This document shows, one piece after another, positions 34,047 to 43,625 of a stretch of 64,000 nucleotides of DNA. The stretch is from contig JAJDBX010000075.1 of NCBI GenBank assembly GCA_029261135.1, positions 1-64,000 of the forward strand, given 5' to 3'. Every line of letters begins with the position of its first letter. Positions within the stretch are counted from its first letter, which is position 1. The position numbers and the translations under genes are program-made. The notes under the pieces are model-generated. The model saw nothing but the letters and a program-made list of their open reading frames with translations, did not search any database and was not told the DNA's origin. Source of the DNA: Nitrospirota bacterium. GTDB taxonomy: Bacteria > Nitrospirota > Nitrospiria > SBBL01 > JAADHI01.

Positions 34047-35069
34047 ATGAATCTTATTTTACACCAGAAAACTGCAGAGCGACATCTTCAGGATATTGTT
34101 GATATCGTCTTTTGTCACACACCGGAGCAGCAGGCACTGATCATATACGATGAACGATCCGAGCTCTCAAAGTGTTTGACTTCCGCCTATCAATCGATTC
34201 TCCCGGATGCGAATGCATTTCACTTTGACCACTCCGATCCGGACACGATTTTGGATGCATTTGAAACTTTAGAAGCGGGAGATTTGGTTGTTTTGATTCA
34301 ATCCACCAGTTTTCGTTTGAGTAAGTTCCGCATCCGGCTTGAATTATTTAACCGGAAGATAAAAGTGATTGAACACCCGCATCTCGCACGGATGCGGGAA
34401 GAGGAATTAGAGACCTATATTCACGCCCTGGCCTATGATCCGAGCTATTACCGGACATTGGGTCCTCAACTCAAAAATCAGATCGACCAGGCCAATGAGA
34501 TCAAAATCACCAGCGAAGGGAGAGTGCTTATTTACGACTCCTCATTTTTAGGGGCCAAGCTGAATATCGGAGACTATACCGGGATGAAGAATATCGGCGG
34601 TCAGTTTCCGATTGGAGAAGTCTTTACCGAACCGGCTGACCTGGATCGACTCAATGGGGAAGTTAAGATATTTGCTTTTGGAGATGCCAGCTTTAGTGTT
34701 AATACACCAGATACCCCCTTCACCGTACAAATTGAGAAAGGGATTTTGGTTTATAGCGATGAGGCTCCAGAAAGGTTTCAAATCGTACTCAATGATATTC
34801 GAGAGAAAGAAGAAGTGGTTTGGGTTCGAGAACTCGGTTTTGGTCTCAACCGCGCGTTTACGCGTGAGCAGCGCGTCACGGATATTGGTACTTATGAGCG
34901 GATGTGCGGTATTCACCTGTCCTTAGGCAGTAAACACCTGCAATACAAAAAAACGGCCTTCCCGAATAAAGGGGGTTTTCATGTCGATGTCTTTGTTGAG
35001 GCAAAGCGGGTTGAGATTGATGGCCTTACTGTTTATCAGGATGGGCGCTACCTAGATGGACTTTCTTAA
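34047..35069 (+). CDS. M29-like (thermophilic) aminopeptidase family protein
   Basis: 340 residues from an ATG at 34047; an in-frame TTG at 33984 overlaps the preceding gene and is less likely. The C-terminal half has the pattern of M29-type metallo-aminopeptidases: GGQFPIGEVFTEP, ELGFGLNRAF, VTDIGTYERMCGIHLSLG and GGFHVDVFVEA, containing the Glu, His and Asp residues expected to hold two metal ions. The N-terminal half is a Rossmann-like domain. A cytoplasmic peptidase is likely, though some relatives in this branch are not characterised. It converges on the M48 gene, overlapping its end by four bases. Confidence 0.75.
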   Translation: MNLILHQKTAERHLQDIVDIVFCHTPEQQALIIYDERSELSKCLTSAYQSILPDANAFHFDHSDPDTILDAFETLEAGDLVVLIQSTSFRLSKFRIRLELFNRKIKVIEHPHLARMREEELETYIHALAYDPSYYRTLGPQLKNQIDQANEIKITSEGRVLIYDSSFLGAKLNIGDYTGMKNIGGQFPIGEVFTEPADLDRLNGEVKIFAFGDASFSVNTPDTPFTVQIEKGILVYSDEAPERFQIVLNDIREKEEVVWVRELGFGLNRAFTREQRVTDIGTYERMCGIHLSLGSKHLQYKKTAFPNKGGFHVDVFVEAKRVEIDGLTVYQDGRYLDGLS

Positions 35070-36493
35070 ATCCCGTCCCGTGTAATCTCTTCGATTTCTC
35101 TTTGTGCGCTTAAGGCAAGCGGACTCCCTTCCTGAAGCAAAGTCAGCGCCTGTTGGTAGAGCGTGAGCGATTTAATAGGTTCGAAATTGAGCCGGTGATA
35201 CTGGCCCAAGTGAAACTTTTCTAAGCCCGGCATTGAGAGGGCGTGATACGAACGGGCCAGCTGTAGATGGACAAATCCATAGTCAGGCGCTCGATTTTTT
35301 GCATCCCTCAAATGGTTTACGGCGGTCTGATGATCCTCTTCGGATTGAGCGATCATCCCCAGTACAAGATAGGGGGTCGGACTATTTTTGGAAAGACGAA
35401 TGCTCTCATAGGCTGTGGACTTGGCAAGCTTGGCCTTTTGTAACTGCATCCAAATATAGGAAAGATCTGCATAATAGATGGCTTGATCTGGTTCAAGGCG
35501 GATGGCCTCTTGATAATTTTTTGCCGCCTTTTGTAATTCCCCCGCGCGAAATTGAGAAAGACCTGCGAGATAGAGTTGACGACTGGTCTGGGTTTCAGCT
35601 TCCTTCGTCCCGGATTCAGACAACGGAAGGGGCTTTCCCATATTCTCGGCATTTAAAATAGCAATGCTTCGTGCCCAATCATGACGCCAATCCTCAGTTG
35701 ACGAAGGCAGTGGGCGTTGTTGTTTTTGGAAATCTTTCATGAGGGTTTCGACCATGAATTTTCGTTCACTCAACCCCGGATGGGTTGAAAAATAGGGCGG
35801 CGCTGCACCCCGCGTAAACCCCGCATAAAAGGAAAGTGTTTTAAAAAAGTCAGCAAGTCCTAAAGGATCATAAGGGCTCTGCTTTAGATACTCGATGGCA
35901 TGGATATCCGCTTCTTCTTCATTTGCCCGGCTAAATTTGAGCTGTGCGGAAATATTCAACGCGGATCCAATGACACCGGTAGCTCCGATGTTTTCTCCCG
36001 TGAGTCCGGCCAAGATAATTGAAGCCATGGTCGCCAGGTTGATTGCATTCATTTTATCGGCGTCTTTAAAAAAATGGTTATTTTGGACATGGGCCACTTC
36101 ATGCGCCAGGACACCGGCTAAGGCATCCACGGTCTTTAATTCTTTTAACAGGCCGTCAAAAAAGAAAATATAACCCCCTGGAACCGCAAAAGCATTCAAT
36201 TGATTCTGTCGAATCACAAAAAAATGAAAATCTTCAGGGTCTTCCCCTATTCCTGATAAAATAGACCGCCCGACACGATTGACCTGAGCGAGTACTTCAT
36301 AATCTTTTACAAAAATGTAGTCTTTTAGGGCGGCTTGTATAAATTGTCGCCCTAGGGCTTTATTCTTATTTAGTGGTGACGAGGGCTCGGGTAAGTGCTT
36401 CGGTTTCTCAGATCGCGGAGGTGTTTTTGATGCAGACGGAAAACCCGCGCAAGCGGTAAATAAAATAAGACAAATCAAAATAAGCTTTTTCAT
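35066..36493 (-). CDS. M48 metalloprotease lipoprotein with TPR repeats (BepA/YfgC-like)
   Basis: 475-residue periplasmic lipoprotein with lipobox LFTAC (Cys15). The M48 domain has the zinc motif HEVAH (131-135), a third ligand in NEEEADIHAIEY, and the loop LNAFAVPGGYIFFFDGLL typical of BepA. A C-terminal array of tetratricopeptide repeats (about 305-450, for example GLSQFRAGELQKAAKNYQEAI) follows. BepA-type proteins assist or degrade outer-membrane proteins at the BAM machinery. The length and order match the family. It is tail to tail with the aminopeptidase-like gene and divergent from the DUF512 gene. Confidence 0.92.
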   Translation of the reverse strand: MKKLILICLILFTACAGFPSASKTPPRSEKPKHLPEPSSPLNKNKALGRQFIQAALKDYIFVKDYEVLAQVNRVGRSILSGIGEDPEDFHFFVIRQNQLNAFAVPGGYIFFFDGLLKELKTVDALAGVLAHEVAHVQNNHFFKDADKMNAINLATMASIILAGLTGENIGATGVIGSALNISAQLKFSRANEEEADIHAIEYLKQSPYDPLGLADFFKTLSFYAGFTRGAAPPYFSTHPGLSERKFMVETLMKDFQKQQRPLPSSTEDWRHDWARSIAILNAENMGKPLPLSESGTKEAETQTSRQLYLAGLSQFRAGELQKAAKNYQEAIRLEPDQAIYYADLSYIWMQLQKAKLAKSTAYESIRLSKNSPTPYLVLGMIAQSEEDHQTAVNHLRDAKNRAPDYGFVHLQLARSYHALSMPGLEKFHLGQYHRLNFEPIKSLTLYQQALTLLQEGSPLALSAQREIEEITRDGI

Positions 36494-36831
36494 GGATTAA
36501 ACCAAAGGGTTGTCGGTTTTGCAGGGGTGAGCTGAGAAACGATTAGGTATAAGCGATACCCCAGATATGCTATCACCCAGCTTAAAAAAATGTCAACTGA
36601 GGCAAATGCGTCTTATCCTTATCTTTCAGCCTGCCTTTATTGGGGGAGATGTGCTTTTTTCCTCATAAAATCAGGAGTGTTTCGCCTCTAAATGCAGACT
36701 TGTCCATCGCTTTTCACTTTTTTTGTCGAAAACATGTTCGAGGCAAGTGCGTTGACTTCAACAAAATGGACTCACTATAATTGAAAGAAATATTCGCTCA
36801 TCTTTTTTTTCAAAACAATAAGGGATAAGAT
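36494..36831. other. Divergent promoter region
   Basis: 338 bases between the divergent M48 and DUF512 genes. It holds a strong sigma-70 promoter for the rightward gene (separate entry) and a small GGTAT/ATACC hairpin at about 36546-36560. No gene is seen. Confidence 0.5.
36752..36781 (+). promoter_or_regulatory. Strong sigma-70 promoter
   Basis: TTGACT (36752-36757) and a perfect TATAAT (36776-36781) with an 18-base spacer, 50 bases before the ATG of the DUF512 gene. It probably drives the DUF512 protein gene and aroE. Confidence 0.8.
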
Positions 36832-38232
36832 ATGGCTCAAAGCGGTTTGAAAATTGAATCTATTCAGACGAACAGCATTGCAGATGAACTTGGAATTCGG
36901 GTCGGCGATCGCCTGCTGAGTCTCAACGGCACTGTAATTAAGGATCTGCTGGATTATAAATTTCTCGTGGGAGAAGAAAAACTCCTCCTCGAAGTCGAAA
37001 AACCAAATGGTGAGGTCTGGGAAGTCGACATCGAAAAAGGACTCGATGAGGATCTGGGCATTGAGCCGGCAGAAATGAAAATCCGCCAATGTCCGAATAA
37101 ATGCTTCTTCTGCTTTGTAGATCAAATGCCGGAAGGTCAACGAAAAGCACTCTATATCCGTGATGAAGACTATCGATTTTCTTTTTTATTTGGAAATTAC
37201 ATCACGCTCACCAACCTATCGAGAAGAGATAAAGCCCGTATCTTTGAGCAAAAAATGAGTCCGCTCTACATCTCTGTACACACGACCGATCCGGCACTTC
37301 GTCGGGAGTTGCTGGATAATCCGAAAGCCCGACCGATTTTAGACGAAATTTCCGAAATGCTCGAACACAACATCGTCTTACATACGCAAATCGTGCTGTG
37401 TCCCGATTTAAATGATGGGGACTATCTCACAAAAAGCATTGAAGAATTAAGCCGGTGTTATCCTGGCGTTGAAACCTTGGCCATCGTCCCCGTGGGCCTG
37501 ACGGGTCACCGTGAAGGATTGCCTCCTGTAAAAACCGTGGATGCCCCCTGCGCCCGTCATCTGATTACCCTTGTAGATGCATGGCAGGAACGGTTCAAAA
37601 AATCTTTCGGCGATCCCTTTGTTTTTGCCGCTGATGAGTGGTACGTCATCGGAGATGTCCCTTTTCCGTCTCTTGAAGCTTATGGCGCATTGCAACAATT
37701 AGAGAACGGGGTCGGCTTGGTCCCTCTTTTTTTAAATACATTTTCAACCACCGATTTCTCCACCCCACTCAAAGCAACAGAACCCGTGCGATTTACTCTT
37801 ATTACAGGCAGCTCTTTTTCGACTTACTTAAAAGAATGTGTCAATCAGCTTCAATGTGAAAACATCACAATTGATATTTTGACTATAGAAAATGATTTTT
37901 TTGGGGATTCGATCACAGTCGCCGGGCTGATCACGGGTGGGGACATTATCCGTGCAATGAAAGCGAGAGGCCTTCAGTCTTTGACTTCAATGCCAGAGAT
38001 TCTACTCATCCCGGATGTCACGTTGGCAGAGACAAAAAAAGACTTCTTAGATGGCACGACACCGAAGGATATAGAAGAAGCCTTGGAAATGCCAATATAT
38101 ATTGTCCCTTCAGATGCAAAAAGCTTTATAGAAACCTTGAGCATCCTCTCGAACAACCCTTTTGAAAGTGATCTTGCTTACCCTGTCACAGAAGAGACCT
38201 TGATTGACAGCGGCCTTGGCATGCTCACATGA
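36832..38232 (+). CDS. DUF512 protein: PDZ plus radical-SAM-like domain
   Basis: 466 residues: an N-terminal PDZ domain (about 3-65, IESIQTNSIADELGIRVGDRLLSLNG), then a radical-SAM-like barrel with a CPNKCFFCF cluster motif (C87, C91, C94) and a C-terminal DUF512 domain (VPVGLTGHREGLPPV and the region after). Proteins of this build are widespread in anaerobes, Cyanobacteria and Nitrospirota; their reaction is unknown. AAGGGA lies before the ATG, under the strong sigma-70 promoter. It overlaps aroE by four bases (ATGA), so the two are translationally coupled. Confidence 0.92.
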   Translation: MAQSGLKIESIQTNSIADELGIRVGDRLLSLNGTVIKDLLDYKFLVGEEKLLLEVEKPNGEVWEVDIEKGLDEDLGIEPAEMKIRQCPNKCFFCFVDQMPEGQRKALYIRDEDYRFSFLFGNYITLTNLSRRDKARIFEQKMSPLYISVHTTDPALRRELLDNPKARPILDEISEMLEHNIVLHTQIVLCPDLNDGDYLTKSIEELSRCYPGVETLAIVPVGLTGHREGLPPVKTVDAPCARHLITLVDAWQERFKKSFGDPFVFAADEWYVIGDVPFPSLEAYGALQQLENGVGLVPLFLNTFSTTDFSTPLKATEPVRFTLITGSSFSTYLKECVNQLQCENITIDILTIENDFFGDSITVAGLITGGDIIRAMKARGLQSLTSMPEILLIPDVTLAETKKDFLDGTTPKDIEEALEMPIYIVPSDAKSFIETLSILSNNPFESDLAYPVTEETLIDSGLGMLT

Positions 38233-39104
38233 CCCCATTTCAACCCTCTGGATATAGCAAAGTTTTTGGTATTTTTGGTTGCCCCATTCAGCATACCCTT
38301 TCGCCGCAAATGCAGCACGCGGCATTTGAAGCCCTGGGTTTACCGAATACCTACCTTCCATTTGAGGTTCACCCGGATCAACTCAAAAAAGCAGTGGAAT
38401 CCATTGTGGCCTTAAGGATTCAAGGGATCAACGTCACCATCCCGCATAAAGAAAAAGTGATCCCTTTTCTCGATGAACTTGATCCAGAGGCTAGAAAAAT
38501 AGGGGCGGTCAATACCATTAAAAACGATGCAGGCCGTCTCATCGGTTTTAATACCGATGGGAAAGGCTACCTGAGGTCGCTCCAGGAAGCAGGGGTTGAT
38601 CCGACAGGGATGACCGTGATCCTCATCGGTTCCGGAGGGGCGGCCAAAGGCCTTGCGATTGCACTTTTAACCGCCGGGGTCGAAGAGATGATCCTTCGGG
38701 TCAGAAGAAAAAGTGCCGGAGAAGCCCTGGCAGCTCAGCTGAAAACCACCCTGCCACAATCAAAGGTTTCGGTTGTTGGCTTTAATGACATTCCCAATGC
38801 TTCCATCAAAAACCATCCCCCCACTCTCCTGATAAACACGACCCCATTAGGGATGAAAAAAGACGATCCACTTCCATTTCCCACCTCCCAGATCAAACCC
38901 GAATGGCTTGTTTCAGACCTGATTTATTATCCTAATGAAACCAGGTTCCTGTTTGAAGCAAAGCAAAACGGGGCAAAAACCGTTTCGGGTCTTGGCATGT
39001 TGCTTCACCAAGGTGCGCTTTCGTTTGAAATCTGGACGGAAACAAAGCCCCCGATTGAAGCCATGCGTCAAGCACTCTCAGTTGCCATTTCACAGTTAAA
39101 ATAA
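38229..39104 (+). CDS. aroE: Shikimate dehydrogenase
   Basis: NADPH-dependent enzyme that reduces 3-dehydroshikimate to shikimate in aromatic amino acid synthesis. The substrate site is clear (GCPIQHTLSPQMQHAAF; NVTIPHKE with the catalytic Lys; GAVNTIKND), followed by a Rossmann motif (LIGSGGAAKGLA) and the C-terminal LGMLLHQGALSFEIWT helix. 291 residues is standard. The ATG overlaps the stop of the DUF512 gene. About 200 bases separate it from pilB. Confidence 0.96.
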   Translation: MTPFQPSGYSKVFGIFGCPIQHTLSPQMQHAAFEALGLPNTYLPFEVHPDQLKKAVESIVALRIQGINVTIPHKEKVIPFLDELDPEARKIGAVNTIKNDAGRLIGFNTDGKGYLRSLQEAGVDPTGMTVILIGSGGAAKGLAIALLTAGVEEMILRVRRKSAGEALAAQLKTTLPQSKVSVVGFNDIPNASIKNHPPTLLINTTPLGMKKDDPLPFPTSQIKPEWLVSDLIYYPNETRFLFEAKQNGAKTVSGLGMLLHQGALSFEIWTETKPPIEAMRQALSVAISQLK

Positions 39105-39163
39105 CACCATTTCAACCTGAATTTTCTTCATCTAAAATGTGCTCTTCCTCTTCTTCCATCTGG

Positions 39164-39192
39164 TTGACAGCTTATTGATCATCGGATAAGCT
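39164..39192 (+). promoter_or_regulatory. Possible sigma-70 promoter for the pil cluster
   Basis: TTGACA (39164-39169) and a weak TAAGCT (39187-39192) with 17 bases between them, about 120 bases before the pilB start. The perfect -35 and the gap after aroE support it; the -10 is poor. Confidence 0.4.
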
Positions 39193-39309
39193 TTTTAAGC
39201 GACGAATTGTCTTAACCTCATCTCCAGCCAGCCAAGTAATGCCATCTTGAGCTGCATTAAGGGAGGGAGATGTCCTTCTGTTCAATCAGTTTTGTATGGG
39301 GTCTTATCT

Positions 39310-41118
39310 TTGAGTACAGACAGGCTGGGAGCAATGCTTGTCAAGGCGGATCTTGTCTCCGAAGAAGAGACCCAAAAAGCCTTGGCCGTACAAACAAAAA
39401 AAGGAGGACGGCTTGGAAGTATTCTTGTCCGACTGGGTTTTATCGATGAAGTCAAGCTCCTTGATTTTTTAAGCCGCCAGTACGGGCTGCCCGCCGTTGA
39501 TCTGGGCACAACAACAATCGATCCAGATGTGATTAAACTCGTTCCGCTCGACTTGGTCAAAAAATACCGAATCGTCCCCATCAAACGTCGAGGCGCAACC
39601 CTCTGTATTGCGATGATCGATCCCAGCGATGTTTTTGCCATTGACGACATTAAATTTATGACTGGATATAATATTGATCCTGTCATCGCAACCGAATCCA
39701 GTGTCGTTAAAACCATTCGAGAATTTTATGGACAAGATGTTGCACCTCAACAGCAAGACAATTTTTCTCTTGAAGCAAAAGACTACACATTAAACGACAA
39801 CGTGGACGACGATGATTTTCTTGGGGAACAACAAGATGGTGGTCCGATGGTTTCAGTTGAGGATTTTGACACTGTCGTGGGGGACGCCCTTGACAATGTT
39901 GATATCGTCGAAGAAGAAAAAGACGAAGGCGGAGTGGAAGATGTTGCCGCCCCCATCGTAAAATTGGTAAATGGGATTTTGGTGAATGCCATCAAGGTCG
40001 GCGCAAGTGATATTCATATCGAACCGTTCGAAACAGTTTTTCGAATCCGGCTTCGCATTGACGGGGTCATGCGTACCATTATGAACTTGCCGACAAAAAT
40101 TAAAAATGCGGTGGTTTCCCGCTTAAAAATTATGTCCAAACTTGATATTGCAGAACGGCGTTTACCGCAAGATGGACGTATCAAACTTAAACTAGGCAAA
40201 AAGAAAGAAGTTGATTTTCGTGTTTCTACCCTCCCCTGTCTCTTTGGGGAAAAAGTTGTGATGCGTATTTTAGACAAAGGAAATCTCACCTTTGACTTAA
40301 CAAAGTTGGGTTTTGAACCGAAAGCCCTAGACAACTTTAATGCTGCTGTTCATTCTCCCTATGGGATGGTATTGGTCACGGGGCCGACAGGGAGTGGAAA
40401 AACGACGACGCTTTACTCTGCTTTAAGCACTATTAATACCGAAGCAATCAATATTATGACGGCAGAAGATCCGGTGGAGTATAACCTGCTCGGAATTAAC
40501 CAAGTTCAGATGAAAGATGACATCGGGCTTAATTTTTCCGCAGCACTTCGTTCCTTTTTGAGACAGGATCCTGATGTGGTCATGGTCGGAGAAATTCGAG
40601 ATTTTGAAACGGCAGAAATCGGGGTGAAAGCGGCCTTGACGGGGCATTTGGTCTTATCGACTCTCCACACAAATGATGCTCCCGGAACAATCAACCGTCT
40701 GTTAAATATGGGTATCGAACCCTTCTTAGTAGCGTCTTCAGTTGTCTTGATTTTAGCGCAGCGTTTGGCACGTCGTATTTGCACTGAATGTAAAGAGGCT
40801 GATCCCGTTGCCCCAGAAGCCCTTCGCGAGGCTGGTTTTCGTCAAGATAATCTTGAAGAATTGATCGTCTATAAAGGAAAGGGATGTCGAAAATGTAGCG
40901 ATACCGGGTATAAAGGCCGGGTCGCCCTTTATGAAGTCATGCCAATAAAGAGTAAAATACGGGATATCGTTCTACAAGGAGGGACAACCGAAGAAATCAA
41001 GGTGCAAGCCATTTCCGAGGGGATGACAACCCTTCGCATGAGCGGACTTGAAAAAGTCCTAGAAGGGGTCACCACGATTGAGGAAGTTCTGGATAATACA
41101 ATGGCAGATTTTAATTAA
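39310..41118 (+). CDS. pilB: Type IV pilus assembly ATPase PilB
   Basis: Hexameric ATPase that drives pilus extension. Two N-terminal MshEN-type half-motifs (LGAMLVKADLVSEEETQKAL, then RLGSILVRLGFIDEVKLLDFL), known to bind cyclic di-GMP in relatives, precede the PilB/GspE core: Walker A GPTGSGKTTTLY, the Asp box, Walker B VVMVGEIRD, and a zinc-binding tetracysteine (CTEC...CRKC). The start is uncertain: TTG at 39310 leaves the MshEN motif complete (602 aa), an ATG at 39334 would cut it, and the frame is open to 39247. It is the first gene of pilB-pilT-pilC-pilS-pilR. Confidence 0.94.
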   Translation: MSTDRLGAMLVKADLVSEEETQKALAVQTKKGGRLGSILVRLGFIDEVKLLDFLSRQYGLPAVDLGTTTIDPDVIKLVPLDLVKKYRIVPIKRRGATLCIAMIDPSDVFAIDDIKFMTGYNIDPVIATESSVVKTIREFYGQDVAPQQQDNFSLEAKDYTLNDNVDDDDFLGEQQDGGPMVSVEDFDTVVGDALDNVDIVEEEKDEGGVEDVAAPIVKLVNGILVNAIKVGASDIHIEPFETVFRIRLRIDGVMRTIMNLPTKIKNAVVSRLKIMSKLDIAERRLPQDGRIKLKLGKKKEVDFRVSTLPCLFGEKVVMRILDKGNLTFDLTKLGFEPKALDNFNAAVHSPYGMVLVTGPTGSGKTTTLYSALSTINTEAINIMTAEDPVEYNLLGINQVQMKDDIGLNFSAALRSFLRQDPDVVMVGEIRDFETAEIGVKAALTGHLVLSTLHTNDAPGTINRLLNMGIEPFLVASSVVLILAQRLARRICTECKEADPVAPEALREAGFRQDNLEELIVYKGKGCRKCSDTGYKGRVALYEVMPIKSKIRDIVLQGGTTEEIKVQAISEGMTTLRMSGLEKVLEGVTTIEEVLDNTMADFN

Positions 41119-41151
41119 AAGTGCCAACACCCGGTTAGGAGAAAGCTATAC

Positions 41152-42300
41152 ATGGCAAACTTACATCAACTACTTCAGACAATGATCGAAAAGGGGGCCT
41201 CTGATCTTCATATTACAACAGGGGCCCCTCCTAAAATTCGTGTCAATGGCAGTCTTGTCGCACTTGAAGGGGAGCCACTCACGCCAACTGAAACAAAGCA
41301 ATTATTGTATAGTGTTCTCACTGACGCCCAAAAACACCGTTTTGAAGAAGAAAATGATCTTGATTTTTCGTTTGGCTTAAAAGGACTCAGCCGATTTAGG
41401 GGAAATGTTTTTGTTCAACGTGGTGCCGTTGCGGGTGCTATTCGAACCATTCCTTTTAAAATATTATCATTTGACGAAATTGGATTGCCTTCAGTTGCCC
41501 ATGAACTGGTCAAAAAACCGCGTGGACTCATCTTGGTAACAGGACCCACCGGAAGTGGAAAATCGACGACGCTTGCCTCGATGATTGACCGAATTAACCA
41601 GGAACGTAAAGGCCATATTATTACCGTGGAAGATCCGATTGAATTCCTTCATCCACACAAAAATTGTATCGTCAATCAGCGTGAGGTCACCTCTGATACC
41701 AAATCATTTAAATCTGCGCTCAAATATATTTTGAGACAAGATCCCGACATCGTTTTAATCGGTGAATTGCGAGATCTAGAAACCATTGAAGCCGCACTAA
41801 CGCTTGCAGAAACGGGACATCTCACCTTCGGAACACTACATACCAATTCTGCCTCTCAGACGGTTAACCGGATCGTAGATGTATTTCCGGCATATCAACA
41901 ACCCCAAATTCGCGCTCAGCTTGCCCTTGTACTTGAAGGGGTACTTTCTCAACAACTTATCCCAAATAAGAGTGGACAAGGAAGATCGATGGCCTTAGAA
42001 ATCATGATCCCGACATCAGCCATTCGGAACCTGATCCGGGAAGATAAAGTCCATCAAATTTATTCTTCGATGCAGACTGGACAGGGGAAAAATGGGATGC
42101 AAACGATGAACCAATCCCTTTCTGGATTGATCAATAAAGGACAAATCTCACTCGAAGAAGCGATGGGGCGTTGCGATCAACCGGAAGAGCTGTCTTCTCT
42201 TGTCCAAAAAGGCGGTGGGGCGATGGGGGGAGGCATGGTTGGCAGACCCAGATCAGGACAACAAATACCAAATCGGTCTAGCAATATCAAATACCAGTAG
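41152..42300 (+). CDS. pilT: Type IV pilus retraction ATPase PilT
   Basis: 382-residue ATPase that powers pilus retraction and twitching. Walker A GPTGSGKSTTLA, Asp box, Walker B DIVLIGELRD, the His box TGHLTFGTLHT and the PilT-specific C-terminal AIRNLIREDKVHQIYSSMQTG helix are all present. The C-terminal tail is Gly-rich and slightly longer than usual. AGGAG lies before the ATG. It follows pilB by 33 bases. Confidence 0.97.
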   Translation: MANLHQLLQTMIEKGASDLHITTGAPPKIRVNGSLVALEGEPLTPTETKQLLYSVLTDAQKHRFEEENDLDFSFGLKGLSRFRGNVFVQRGAVAGAIRTIPFKILSFDEIGLPSVAHELVKKPRGLILVTGPTGSGKSTTLASMIDRINQERKGHIITVEDPIEFLHPHKNCIVNQREVTSDTKSFKSALKYILRQDPDIVLIGELRDLETIEAALTLAETGHLTFGTLHTNSASQTVNRIVDVFPAYQQPQIRAQLALVLEGVLSQQLIPNKSGQGRSMALEIMIPTSAIRNLIREDKVHQIYSSMQTGQGKNGMQTMNQSLSGLINKGQISLEEAMGRCDQPEELSSLVQKGGGAMGGGMVGRPRSGQQIPNRSSNIKYQ

Positions 42301-42332
42301 ATAAGATGTGCTTCAAGAAGGAGGCTCCATAA

Positions 42333-43535
42333 ATGGCTACATTTGTATGGACAGGGAAAACGCGGCAAGGCGCCATAAAAAAAGGAGAAGTCGCCGCAGA
42401 AAACCGAGACGAGGCAATGAACCTGCTCCAGAAAGACCAGATCCTTGTCACTTCCATCAAAAAGAAAGCAGCAAATTGGAATGTATCCTTCGGCGAGAAA
42501 AAAGTAACCGATAAGGATATCGTGATCTTTACACGTCAATTTGCAACCATGATTGATGCGGGGTTGCCACTGGTTCAATGTCTAGAAATTTTAGGCAGCC
42601 AATCAGAACATCCGACATTGCGCAAAGCAATTACGACCGTTCGCAACGACGTTGAAAGCGGATCAACTTATGCAGATGCTCTTCGAAAACATCCTAAAGT
42701 ATTTGATGATCTCTACGTTAACATGGTTGCGGCAGGTGAGGTCGGTGGGATCTTAGATACCATTTTAACGCGGCTGTCTGCGCATATCGAAAAAGCCATG
42801 AAACTCAAAAAACAGATTAAGTCCGCCATGGTCTACCCTCTCACCATTATGACCGTCGCGGTTGCCGTCATCATTGTTTTAATGGTCTTTGTTATTCCAA
42901 TTTTTGCAAATATGTTTACAGATTTTGGCGGAACACTTCCAGGGCTCACACAAATGGTGATCGATATCAGCGAATTTTTCCAGAGGAATATCCTATACAT
43001 GATCGGTGTTGCTTGGGCCGCGAGCTGGAGCATTAAGCGTTATTACAAAACACCCAAAGGAAATTTTAATATCGATAATCTCGCATTGAAAATGCCGGTC
43101 ATTGGGGATCTTATCCAAAAAGCAAGTATTGCCAAGTTCACCCGAACCTTGGGAACACTCATTACAAGCGGTGTCCCCATTCTTGAAGGGCTCGAAATCG
43201 TCGCAAGAACTTCAGGGAATAAAGTGGTTGAAAGAGCCGTTAATCGAGCACGGGTAAGCATCAGCGAAGGAAAAACGATTGCGGATCCTCTGTCAAAAGA
43301 AAAAGTTTTTCCTCCGATGGTGGTACAAATGATCGCTGTGGGAGAAACAACCGGCGCGATAGACAATATGCTCGGGAAAATTGCTGATTTCTACGACGAT
43401 GAGGTAGATTCAGCGGTGGCCACACTAACTTCAATGCTTGAGCCGATGATGATGGTCTTTTTAGGCATCACGATTGGCACCATTGTCATCGCAATGTATC
43501 TCCCTATCTTTGAAATGGCTTCGATTGTCGGATAA
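42333..43535 (+). CDS. pilC: Type IV pilus inner membrane platform protein PilC
   Basis: 400-residue integral membrane protein with two GspF domains (about 63-185 and 265-390), each beginning with a FTRQFATMIDAGLPLVQ or FTRTLGTLITSGVPILEGL helix and ending in membrane helices. PilC connects the cytoplasmic ATPases with the pilin fibre. AAGGAGG precedes the ATG. A 90-base gap with a folded structure separates it from pilS. Confidence 0.96.
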   Translation: MATFVWTGKTRQGAIKKGEVAAENRDEAMNLLQKDQILVTSIKKKAANWNVSFGEKKVTDKDIVIFTRQFATMIDAGLPLVQCLEILGSQSEHPTLRKAITTVRNDVESGSTYADALRKHPKVFDDLYVNMVAAGEVGGILDTILTRLSAHIEKAMKLKKQIKSAMVYPLTIMTVAVAVIIVLMVFVIPIFANMFTDFGGTLPGLTQMVIDISEFFQRNILYMIGVAWAASWSIKRYYKTPKGNFNIDNLALKMPVIGDLIQKASIAKFTRTLGTLITSGVPILEGLEIVARTSGNKVVERAVNRARVSISEGKTIADPLSKEKVFPPMVVQMIAVGETTGAIDNMLGKIADFYDDEVDSAVATLTSMLEPMMMVFLGITIGTIVIAMYLPIFEMASIVG

Positions 43536-43548
43536 TACCGTGGAGAAG

Positions 43549-43617
43549 GCGAAGTCATTTCTTTTCGAGAATCGAAAGAACATCTTGTATGACAATGTCT
43601 GGGTGCGGAGACTTCGC
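43549..43617 (+). other. Structured RNA segment between pilC and pilS
   Basis: Outer arms GCGAAGTC (43549-43556) and GACTTCGC (43610-43617) pair perfectly and enclose two further hairpins: TTCTTTTCGA with TCGAAAGAA (43559-43580, one bulge) and TTGT/ACAA (about 43585-43595). This three-stem layout ends nine bases before the pilS start and could hide its weak ribosome site. It could be a processing or attenuation structure, or a small repeat remnant. Confidence 0.45.
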
Positions 43618-43625
43618 TTCTGAAT

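Noticed and set aside
39321-39332. Third copy of CAGGCTGGGAGC
   Set aside because: It lies inside pilB codons for a conserved RLG motif, so it is explained by coding sequence rather than a mobile repeat.
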